From: Mucilaginibacter_A sp050954285
Lineage (GTDB): Bacteria > Bacteroidota > Bacteroidia > Sphingobacteriales > Sphingobacteriaceae
Reading direction: 5' to 3'
Length of the DNA: 64,000 nt
Assembly: GCA_050954285.1 (NCBI GenBank)
Contig: JBPBPL010000024.1
Span: 1 to 64,000 of the forward strand
The stretch's first letter is position 1. Each line of letters starts with the position of its first letter. Of this stretch, positions 9,160-15,732 are shown one piece after another. The notes beneath the pieces were generated by a model, which searched no databases, was not told the origin of the DNA, and saw nothing but the letters and a program-made list of their open reading frames with translations. The position numbers were made by a program, and so were the translations under genes.

Positions 9160-9167
9160 CAAAGTTA
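9160..9167 (-). promoter_or_regulatory. TAnnTTTG -7 element before recF
   Basis: The complement reads TAACTTTG, matching the Bacteroidota housekeeping -7 consensus, 9 nt upstream of the recF ATG. Confidence 0.5.
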
Positions 9168-9232
9168 GCAATCCTGCTGAAATGAGGCATGGTATCGGGA
9201 TAAAACCACCTTTAAATTTCCGCAAATTAGGT

Positions 9233-9263
9233 GTTGCTAAAGATTGTTAAAACCGTATTTTTG
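9233..9263 (+). promoter_or_regulatory. predicted promoter of the TPR gene
   Basis: GTTG at 9233-9236, 19 nt, then TATTTTTG at 9256-9263: a good fit to TTTG-N17-23-TAnnTTTG of Bacteroidota primary sigma. ATG follows at 9286. Confidence 0.55.
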
Positions 9264-9285
9264 CAACCTAAATTTTTGGATACAA

Positions 9286-9981
9286 ATGTCAATCAATCAA
9301 CCAAATACTAAAATTACTACCGAAATAAATCCGCCTGTAGAATCTAAAACCCTGGCTCAAACCGGAAATTTTGTAAGAGAAAATCAAAAAAGCCTGACTT
9401 TTATTGTAACCGCAGTGCTGGCTTTGATTGTAATTTATTTTGCTTATCAAAAATTTTACCTGGCCCCGCGTGAAGTAGAAGCATCCAACAAAATGTATGT
9501 GGCACAGGATTTTTGGGAGAAAAAGGAGTGGGACAAAGCCATCAACGGTGATGCTGGTTACCCTGGTTTTGCCAAAATTGTAGACGAATACAGCAATACT
9601 AAAGCGGCCAATTTAGCTTATTATTATTTAGGTGTTGCTTATTTAAACAAAGGTGAGTTTAAAAAAGCTGCTGAAAATTTGACCAACTATCGTGGTGATG
9701 ATGTGATTATTGCGGCTCAGGCTTTAGGCAATACGGGCGATGCTTATGTAGAATTGAAAGATTACGACAAAGCCATTACTTTTTATAAAAAAGCTGCCGA
9801 TAAAGGCAATAACAGTTTCACTTCTCCGATTTATTTGAAGAAACTGGCTTTGGTTTACGAAAACCAGAAAAACTACAGTGATGCGCTAGATGCTTATCAG
9901 AAAATTAAAACTGATTTTCCGGAAAGCAATGAAGCCAGCAGCATTGATAAATATATTGCCCGCGTACAAGCACAAAAATAA
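9286..9981 (+). CDS. membrane-anchored tetratricopeptide repeat protein
   Basis: 231 residues from ATG 9286; an upstream in-frame TTG at 9244 lies before the promoter and is rejected. One transmembrane helix (about 35-53, LTFIVTAVLALIVIYFA) is followed by three to four TPR-like repeats with LAYYYLGVAYLNKGEFKKA, ALGNTGDAYVELKDYDKA and LALVYENQKNYSDAL. It resembles YfgM/BamD-type scaffold proteins. It precedes ribH by 63 nt; that gap holds a full motif copy. Confidence 0.8.
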   Translation: MSINQPNTKITTEINPPVESKTLAQTGNFVRENQKSLTFIVTAVLALIVIYFAYQKFYLAPREVEASNKMYVAQDFWEKKEWDKAINGDAGYPGFAKIVDEYSNTKAANLAYYYLGVAYLNKGEFKKAAENLTNYRGDDVIIAAQALGNTGDAYVELKDYDKAITFYKKAADKGNNSFTSPIYLKKLALVYENQKNYSDALDAYQKIKTDFPESNEASSIDKYIARVQAQK

Positions 9982-9987
9982 TCGGGT

Positions 9988-10013
9988 AAATTTTTACCTG
10001 ATAAAAGAAGCAT
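9988..10013 (+). repeat. dispersed motif, full-length copy
   Basis: A near-ideal copy: tract AAATTTTTA, CCTG spacer, core TAAAAGAAGCA at 10002-10012, T. Lies in the gap between the TPR gene and ribH. Confidence 0.85.
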
Positions 10014-10044
10014 CAGGCAAAATAATCTACATTAAAACTTTTTA

Positions 10045-10539
10045 ATGGCCTCTCAACTTAAAAATTTATCCGATTTTTCGCATACTACAATACCATCTGC
10101 CGCAACTTTTCGTTTCGGCATTGTAGTTGCAGAATGGAATGCAGCAATAACAAATGCTTTATTGCAAGGTGCTCATCAAACCTTGATTAACAATGGTGCG
10201 AAAGAAGAAAATATCAAAGTTTTCCCGGTTCCGGGAAGTTTTGAGTTAACTTCCGGAGCGGATTTATTGCTGAAAAAAGGCGATTTGGATGCAGTTATTT
10301 GTTTGGGTTGCGTAATACAGGGAGAAACCCGGCATTTTGATTTTATTTGCAATGCAGTAGCCAATGGCGTAAGCAACGTATCTATAAAATATTCAAAGCC
10401 GGTAATATTTGGGGTGCTGACAACTGATAACCAGCAACAGGCAATTGACCGGTCTGGCGGCAAACACGGCAACAAAGGAGATGAGGCGGCCATTACTGCC
10501 ATAAAAATGGTAGAATTGGCTGAAACTTTAATGCAGTAA
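10045..10539 (+). CDS. ribH: 6,7-dimethyl-8-ribityllumazine synthase
   Basis: 164 residues, normal family length. Condenses 5-amino-6-ribitylaminouracil with dihydroxybutanone phosphate, the penultimate step of riboflavin synthesis. Visible motifs: FGIVVAEWNAAIT substrate loop, PGSFEL, ICLGCVIQGETRHFDFI with catalytic His, and GVLTTDNQQQAIDR. The ribBA gene lies 23 kb away, so the pathway is not clustered here. Confidence 0.96.
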   Translation: MASQLKNLSDFSHTTIPSAATFRFGIVVAEWNAAITNALLQGAHQTLINNGAKEENIKVFPVPGSFELTSGADLLLKKGDLDAVICLGCVIQGETRHFDFICNAVANGVSNVSIKYSKPVIFGVLTTDNQQQAIDRSGGKHGNKGDEAAITAIKMVELAETLMQ

Positions 10540-10582
10540 AACAGGTATTATTTGATTTTTAACGAATTGTAAAATTACCAAA

Positions 10583-10690
10583 ATGAGAAAAATTATTTTG
10601 CTGGCTGTACTAGCTGCTTCATTATCAGGTTCTTTATCTTCCTGTGCTTCAAAACTTTGTCCGGCATATGGCAATAGTCACCATAGATAA
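10583..10690 (+). CDS. 35-residue putative lipoprotein
   Basis: ATG 10583 to TAA 10690. The product starts MRKIILLAVLAASLSG, continues to a lipobox-like LSSCAS, then CPAYGNSHHR. A hydrophobic signal plus Cys at about 21 and a tail of only about 14 residues gives a minimal lipoprotein. Similar tiny Cys-Pro-Ala-Tyr-ended lipoproteins are frequent in Bacteroidota to my recollection. Function unknown. Confidence 0.6.
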   Translation: MRKIILLAVLAASLSGSLSSCASKLCPAYGNSHHR

Positions 10691-10713
10691 TCGGCTAATT
10701 GTCAATTTATAAA

Positions 10714-10751
10714 ATATTTAGGTTGATAAAAGAAGCATCGTTTTAATTTTG
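10714..10751 (+). promoter_or_regulatory. motif copy followed by TAnnTTTG element before ytxJ
   Basis: A dispersed copy (ATTTAGG, then core 10727-10737) directly precedes TAATTTTG at 10744-10751, which stands only 4 nt before the ytxJ ATG. With that spacing transcription would begin at or next to the start codon (leaderless). Confidence 0.5.
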
Positions 10752-10755
10752 TAGC

Positions 10756-11088
10756 ATGAATTGGATCAATCTTACTTCTACACAACAACTGGATGAAATT
10801 AAAGCTGCCAGCGGCTATAGTATCATTTTTAAACACAGTACCCGCTGCTCTATCAGTATGATGGCTAAAAAAAGATTTGAGCTGGATGGTAAACTGTTTG
10901 ATGAAAACGTTACCCCACTTTACTTTTTAGACCTGATTAAATATCGCGAACTTTCTGCTCAGGTAGCAGCAATTTTTAATGTTCATCATGAATCTCCGCA
11001 GTTACTGCTGATTAAAGATGGTGAATGTATTCTGGATCAATCGCACTCCTCCATTTCTGCAGAAGAAGCAGTAGAATCTATACAGTAA
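10756..11088 (+). CDS. ytxJ: bacillithiol system redox-active protein YtxJ
   Basis: 110 residues, DUF2847 family. The thioredoxin-like fold is seen as FKHSTRCSIS with a single redox Cys (Cys31), PLYFLDLIKYRELS and SPQLLLIKDG. YtxJ proteins are proposed monothiol bacilliredoxins that reduce bacillithiol mixed disulfides. It converges on osmC, another peroxide/thiol protein. Confidence 0.88.
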   Translation: MNWINLTSTQQLDEIKAASGYSIIFKHSTRCSISMMAKKRFELDGKLFDENVTPLYFLDLIKYRELSAQVAAIFNVHHESPQLLLIKDGECILDQSHSSISAEEAVESIQ

Positions 11089-11112
11089 TACTGTTTTTAC
11101 CAGTTAAAATTT
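11087..11112 (-). repeat. AC-type dispersed motif between convergent ytxJ and osmC
   Basis: Reading the minus strand: tract AAATTTTAAC, TGG, core TAAAAACAGTA (11089-11099 complement), TT. It covers both stop codons of the convergent pair. Confidence 0.8.
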
Positions 11113-11498
11113 ACTGATTTTTTAATATCAGGATGCAAGCTTAGGTAAACAGGGCAGGTTAAAGCTGCCCTTTCTAATATTTTTTGCTGCTTGTCAGAGT
11201 ATTTTTCAGGAAAATTCAATTCTACCCCAATCTCTCCAACCCGACGAGGATTAGCAGCCATGATTTTAGTGATGGCACAAGTGGTGTTTTCAATAGTAAT
11301 ATGATGTTCGCGGGCGGTAATGCCCATAATGGTGAGCATGCAGCTTCCTAAAGATGCAGCCAGTAAATCTGTTGGCGAAAATGCTTCACCTTTTCCCTGA
11401 TTATCTACTGGTGCATCAGTCAGAATTGCGGTTCCGGATTGGATATGTGTCGCTTGTGTTCTTAATGTGCCTTGATATACAGTTTCGATAGTTGCCAT
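11097..11498 (-). CDS. OsmC family peroxiredoxin-like protein
   Basis: 133 residues from ATG 11496-11498 (a 9-codon upstream extension is less likely). OsmC/Ohr fold with the two family cysteines in LGSCMLTI and LTCPVYLSLHP, and EAFSPTDLLAASLG before the first. Reduces organic hydroperoxides by a Cys pair. The subgroup with GITAREHHI looks like OsmC rather than Ohr. Confidence 0.88.
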   Translation of the reverse strand: MATIETVYQGTLRTQATHIQSGTAILTDAPVDNQGKGEAFSPTDLLAASLGSCMLTIMGITAREHHITIENTTCAITKIMAANPRRVGEIGVELNFPEKYSDKQQKILERAALTCPVYLSLHPDIKKSVNFNW

Positions 11499-11603
11499 TT
11501 TTTCGATTTTAAATTCTATCAGCAAATTAAATAAATTGCCGTCAGTTGATCGTCATTAACTTTTAGCGCAAATAGTATTTTCTATAAATAAAGCGGAATT
11601 AGT

Positions 11604-11611
11604 TAGTTTTG
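11604..11611 (+). promoter_or_regulatory. TAnnTTTG -7 element 4 nt before lipA
   Basis: TAGTTTTG, then GTGT, then... the ATG at 11616: the same 4-nt geometry as at ytxJ, nth and the LysE gene. Predicts a leaderless lipA mRNA. Confidence 0.5.
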
Positions 11612-11615
11612 TGTT

Positions 11616-12494
11616 ATGATCGATTTACCAGTAGTTCCTGCTGTTCAAAATCAGCGCAAACCAGATTGGCTGAGAGTAAAATTACCTGTTGGCAAAGAGT
11701 ACGCGCATGTCCGCGGATTAGTGGATACCCATAAGCTGCATACTATTTGCGAAAGTGGCAACTGCCCGAATATGGGCGAATGCTGGGGCGCAGGTACGGC
11801 AACGTTTATGATTTTGGGCAACATCTGTACGCGTTCCTGCTCTTTTTGTGCTGTTGCAACTGGCAGGCCGCTGGCAGTTGATATGAATGAACCGGAAAGA
11901 GTAGCTAATTCTGTAAAGTTAATGCAGGTAAAGCACTGCGTAATTACTTCGGTAGATCGGGACGATTTGAAAGATGGTGGTTCTACCATCTGGGCAGAAA
12001 CCATTAATGCTATCCGCAGAGAAAGCCCGGAAACAACGCTTGAAACTTTAATCCCTGATTTTAGAGGGATTTGGGCAAACCTGGATCGTGTAATTGCCGT
12101 GCGCCCGGAAGTGATTTCTCACAATTTGGAAACTGTAAGAGAGCTGACTAAAGAAGTACGGATTCAAGCCAAATACGATCGTAGTTTAGAATGCTTAAGG
12201 CGGATTGCTGCTGCTGGTATTCGTACAAAATCTGGTATTATGCTTGGTTTAGGGGAGATGGAGCATCAGGTTTTGCAAGCAATGGATGATTTGTTGGAAG
12301 CAGGTGTTCATATCCTAACTTTGGGCCAGTATTTGCAACCTACTAAAAGTCATCATCCCGTTTTAGATTGGATCCATCCAGATCAGTTTCAGTTTTATAA
12401 AACAATAGGCTTAAAAAAGGGTTTCAGATACGTAGAAAGCGGTCCGCTGGTCCGTTCTTCTTATCACGCCGAAAAACACCTATTTAGCTTTTAA
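11616..12494 (+). CDS. lipA: lipoyl synthase
   Basis: 292 residues. Radical SAM enzyme that inserts two sulfurs into octanoyl-lipoyl domains. Auxiliary cluster cysteines are in CESGNCPNMGEC (45, 50, 56) and the radical SAM CTRSCSFC is at 71, 75, 78. C-terminal LGQYLQPTKSHHPV and SSYHAEKH are typical. Stop is followed directly by a promoter-like TATTTTTG for the sigma gene. Confidence 0.97.
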   Translation: MIDLPVVPAVQNQRKPDWLRVKLPVGKEYAHVRGLVDTHKLHTICESGNCPNMGECWGAGTATFMILGNICTRSCSFCAVATGRPLAVDMNEPERVANSVKLMQVKHCVITSVDRDDLKDGGSTIWAETINAIRRESPETTLETLIPDFRGIWANLDRVIAVRPEVISHNLETVRELTKEVRIQAKYDRSLECLRRIAAAGIRTKSGIMLGLGEMEHQVLQAMDDLLEAGVHILTLGQYLQPTKSHHPVLDWIHPDQFQFYKTIGLKKGFRYVESGPLVRSSYHAEKHLFSF

Positions 12495-12502
12495 TATTTT
12501 TG
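12495..12502 (+). promoter_or_regulatory. TAnnTTTG element before the ECF sigma gene
   Basis: TATTTTTG directly after the lipA stop, 15 nt before the TTG start of the sigma gene. Any -33 element would lie inside lipA. Confidence 0.4.
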
Positions 12503-12517
12503 TAATTCTCGATCCCA

Positions 12518-13069
12518 TTGGCCAAGAAGAGTAAAATATCCCTTTCTGAAGAAGAACTCATTGCAGCTCTTCATAGGCAAGACAAAATTGCTGCTGAAGC
12601 ATTGTATGACATGTATTCTGCTTCCCTTTTTGGCGTAATTATCAGAATTGTGCAAAATAATGAAATTGCAGAAGACCTTTTACAGGAAACTTTTGTAAAA
12701 ATCTGGAACTCTTTTCCTTCTTACAGCTCTGATAAAGGCAGGCTCTTTACCTGGATGGTTAATATTGCCAGAAATCTCTCTATTGATAAAATACGGTCAA
12801 AAGATTATAAAAATCAAACAAAAAACCATGAGCTTGAAATAAACGTAAATTCAATAGATGCAAGCAGAAACACTGCTTATAAGCCAGAACTTTTAGGCGT
12901 TAAAGACTTGGTTGACAAGCTGAAACCTGAACAAAAAATAATCCTTGACCTGGTTTATTTTAAAGGTTACACACATCTGGAAGCAGCCGATGAGTTGAGT
13001 ATTCCTCTTGGTACGATCAAAACCCGATTACGGATGGCTATCATACAATTGAGGAAATATTTTAATTAG
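12518..13069 (+). CDS. ECF RNA polymerase sigma factor
   Basis: 183 residues, TTG start (no in-frame ATG gives a full region 2). Sigma-2: LYDMYSASLFGVIIRIVQN with AEDLLQETFVKIWN. Sigma-4: LKPEQKIILDLVYFKGYTH with SIPLGTIKTRLRMA. Overlaps nothing but is 1 nt from the next gene, an anti-sigma factor, so the pair forms a regulatory module. Resembles SigK-type partners of RskA-like regulators. Confidence 0.9.
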   Translation: MAKKSKISLSEEELIAALHRQDKIAAEALYDMYSASLFGVIIRIVQNNEIAEDLLQETFVKIWNSFPSYSSDKGRLFTWMVNIARNLSIDKIRSKDYKNQTKNHELEINVNSIDASRNTAYKPELLGVKDLVDKLKPEQKIILDLVYFKGYTHLEAADELSIPLGTIKTRLRMAIIQLRKYFN

Positions 13070-13070
13070 C

Positions 13071-14084
13071 GTGGAAGATATAAGACAATATATTGAATCC
13101 GGGATCTTAGAACTTTATGTTTTAAACAATCTCACATCTCAAGAAAAACGGGAAGTGGAGAGGTACGCTGCAATCTATCCGGAAGTTAAACAAGAATTGA
13201 ACGAGATAAGCCGAACTATGGAACTTTTTGCAGATCATAATGCTATAGAACCCCGCGAAAGTTTAAGAGACACGATTATCAATCAATTAATTAATAATCC
13301 CGTAAAAAGTAATTTTTCCAACCCAGATTTTGTATCCGAAGATCACAAAATTGTTCAGCTTGCAGCCACCACTCAAACTGATTTCTTTAAGTATGCTTTT
13401 GCCGCAAGTGTTGCGTTGCTGCTGGTAAGTTTGATTGCTTTGTTTAACACCTATAATCATTTAAAAGAATCAAAACAGCAACTGGTAAGTTTGCAGTTGC
13501 AAAATCAAAAATTTACCAATCAGGTTAATTTTCAGCAAAACCAACTCGATCAGTATAAAAGTAATGGACCTGCATTACAGAATCCTATTTTAACTGATAG
13601 TATTGTTGTTAAAGGAAAGGAAAATTCCGGAGAATTAATGGCGTTAGAAAATGCTTTGAAAAAATCAAAATCCAGAATTTTAGCTTTAGAATTTGAAAAT
13701 AAAAATCAGGGTAAGGCAGAAAGTGTTTTTTATGATCCTGATAGCAGGTTTATCAAACTAAAGCCTATTAATAAAGATAAGTCTGATAAGGCTGGTTCTG
13801 CATTGCTGATTGCCTGGAACCCAGAAAAACATAAATTGTATATCAATAAAAAAGGTTCTGGTTTAGCAGTAAATGATAAAGATCATCAATATCAGTTGTG
13901 GGCCATTCGTAAATTAAAACCGATAAGTTTAGGTGTTTTTGATATTAGCGAAAAAGATTCTATCATCCAAAGTATGATGTCGATTGATAAAGCTGCTGCC
14001 TTTGCAGTAACTTTAGAACCACGTGGCGGAAGCGAAAAACCAACTTTAACGCAAATGGTTGCCATGAGCATTAGTCATAAATAA
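13071..14084 (+). CDS. anti-sigma factor, RskA-like
   Basis: 337 residues, GTG start. Residues 1-75 are a cytosolic zinc-less anti-sigma domain, then one transmembrane helix (about 108-126), a coiled-coil Gln/Asn-rich stretch (130-210), and an extracytoplasmic anti-sigma-K domain with HQYQLWAI, SLGVFDI and AAFAVTLEPRGGSEKPT. Expected to hold the upstream sigma factor at the membrane until an envelope signal releases it. Converges on nnr. Confidence 0.88.
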   Translation: MEDIRQYIESGILELYVLNNLTSQEKREVERYAAIYPEVKQELNEISRTMELFADHNAIEPRESLRDTIINQLINNPVKSNFSNPDFVSEDHKIVQLAATTQTDFFKYAFAASVALLLVSLIALFNTYNHLKESKQQLVSLQLQNQKFTNQVNFQQNQLDQYKSNGPALQNPILTDSIVVKGKENSGELMALENALKKSKSRILALEFENKNQGKAESVFYDPDSRFIKLKPINKDKSDKAGSALLIAWNPEKHKLYINKKGSGLAVNDKDHQYQLWAIRKLKPISLGVFDISEKDSIIQSMMSIDKAAAFAVTLEPRGGSEKPTLTQMVAMSISHK

Positions 14085-14107
14085 TACTGTTTTTACCCTG
14101 TAAAAAT
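14083..14107 (-). repeat. AC-type dispersed motif after the anti-sigma gene
   Basis: Minus-strand reading: ATTTTTACAGGG then TAAAAACAGTA (complement of 14085-14095). It overlaps the stop of the anti-sigma gene and abuts the terminator at 14102. Confidence 0.8.
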
Positions 14108-14135
14108 AGCTAAGCAAATTTGCTTAGCTATTTTT
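14102..14135. terminator. bidirectional terminator, 34-nt perfect palindrome
   Basis: Arm AAAAATAGCTAAGCAAA (14102-14118) is followed at once by its reverse complement (14119-14135). It lies between convergent genes and includes the last codons and stop of nnr. Confidence 0.9.
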
Positions 14136-15632
14136 ATGTGTTAGCAATTTTGCGATAGTAGCGGGAACTTGCACCATTACCTGCGCCGGTAAAACAGTTG
14201 ATAATTTATTTTTCAAAGCCAGTTCATCGCCAGCTTTTCCGTGAATAAAAACACCTAAAAAAGCTGCCTCAAAAGAAGTATATCCTTGAGCAACAAATGC
14301 GGTGATAATACCGGTCAGCGTATCGCCCATGCCTCCGGTTCCCATAGCTGGGTTTCCTGTTTGATTGAAATGAAGCTGTCCATCTGTATTAGCAACAATG
14401 GTGTATTGATTTTTTAAAACAATAACTACTTTTTTCTCAATAGCTTGTTTGATGGCTGTTTGCAATCGTTCCCACCAAGAATTATGGTGCCCAAATAAGC
14501 GGTCAAACTCTTTTACATGTGGCGTGAGGATAGAATTTTGCGGGATTAAAGGCCACCAAGCCGAATTTTCAGATAGCATATTTAACGCATCTGCATCTAA
14601 CACTATAGGCTTTTTATAATTTTTAAAAAGATCCTCCATTAAATGCTGAGAATCTTTTCCTAAACCTGGCCCGGCAGCAATTACGGTAAATTTCTCCCAT
14701 TCAATATCGGGCAACTGCTTTTCTTCCCGCACAATCGCCATAACCTCCGGAATGGCAGCATTTAGTGCAGTTAAACCTAGTTCTGGTAGGCAAAGCGTGG
14801 TCAAACCAGCACCGGCATAAACCGCAGCCGATGAACAAAGCAAAGCTGCACCCATTGTTTTAGCTTGCCCGGCAATTAATAAAGCATGACCAAAAGTTCC
14901 TTTGTGCTGAAATTTCTTACGAATTTTAAGAGTTTGGATAATGTCTTGCTCTTCTACCAACTGATAAATGCTATTGCAGTTTTGAAGGAAGTGCTTATCT
15001 AAACCAATATCAACCACCTTAAAATCATCCATAAAAGAAGCAGATTCCGGTAGTAAAAAATTGATTTTTGGCCGCTGGAAAGTAATCACCAGTTCTGCTT
15101 TTAAAACAGTTGCTTTTGGATCAATCACGCCTTCTGCAAAAAAACCGGTTGGTACATCTACCGCAACAACTTGCTTTTGAAGCGCGTTTAGCTTTTCAAC
15201 CAAATTAGCATAAGCACCGTTCAACGGCTTGTTCAAGCCACTGCCGAGCAAGGCATCAATTATGATTTCAGCTTTTTCCTGTGGGAAATTATTTGGTTTT
15301 AGTTCGATAAAATCTACTGATGCTTCTTTTATCCGGGTAAAATTGGTATCAAAATCCGAAGTAGAATGATCCGAAAAGCGCGCAATTTTTATATTGATGT
15401 TTTGATAGCCATCCGCTTTTAGCAAACGCGCAATTGCCAAGCCGTCTCCGCCGTTATTTCCTGTTCCGCAGTAAACCGAAATTGAAATCTCTTTATCCGG
15501 AAAATGGTTGCAGAAATAATTAATGAAAGCTTTGCTGGCACGTTCCATCAAATCTACCGAAGAAATTGGTTCTGATTGGATGGTGTGTGCATCGGCTTCA
15601 TGCATTTGAGCGGCGGTAATCAGTTTCAACAT
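14124..15632 (-). CDS. nnr: bifunctional NAD(P)H-hydrate epimerase / ADP-dependent dehydratase
   Basis: 502 residues, the usual fused form. The N-terminal YjeF_N domain (1-215) carries YCGTGNNGGDGLA (56-64) and epimerises NAD(P)HX. The C-terminal ribokinase-like YjeF_C domain (about 235-500) has AGPGLGKD, LDADALNML and NPAMGTGGMGDTLTG with the catalytic Asp, and removes the hydration using ADP. Two dispersed-motif copies are embedded in frame (15032-15042 and 15321-15331). Confidence 0.95.
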   Translation of the reverse strand: MLKLITAAQMHEADAHTIQSEPISSVDLMERASKAFINYFCNHFPDKEISISVYCGTGNNGGDGLAIARLLKADGYQNINIKIARFSDHSTSDFDTNFTRIKEASVDFIELKPNNFPQEKAEIIIDALLGSGLNKPLNGAYANLVEKLNALQKQVVAVDVPTGFFAEGVIDPKATVLKAELVITFQRPKINFLLPESASFMDDFKVVDIGLDKHFLQNCNSIYQLVEEQDIIQTLKIRKKFQHKGTFGHALLIAGQAKTMGAALLCSSAAVYAGAGLTTLCLPELGLTALNAAIPEVMAIVREEKQLPDIEWEKFTVIAAGPGLGKDSQHLMEDLFKNYKKPIVLDADALNMLSENSAWWPLIPQNSILTPHVKEFDRLFGHHNSWWERLQTAIKQAIEKKVVIVLKNQYTIVANTDGQLHFNQTGNPAMGTGGMGDTLTGIITAFVAQGYTSFEAAFLGVFIHGKAGDELALKNKLSTVLPAQVMVQVPATIAKLLTHKNS

Positions 15633-15668
15633 AACTTTCTAACAATTTTTTTTATTGCAATGTTTAAA

Positions 15669-15712
15669 AAAGCAAATGCTTCTTTTAGGTTGATAAAAGA
15701 AGCATTTGCTTT
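15669..15712. terminator. 19-bp perfect hairpin from two inverted motif copies, terminator of uvrA
   Basis: Arms 15669-15687 and 15694-15712 are exact reverse complements around GGTTGA. Each arm holds one GA-type core (15677-15687 and 15694-15704). On the minus strand the stem is followed by a run of T (15665-15670 complement), a classic Rho-independent layout downstream of uvrA. Confidence 0.92.
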
Positions 15713-15732
15713 GAATTTTGTGGGAAGGAATA

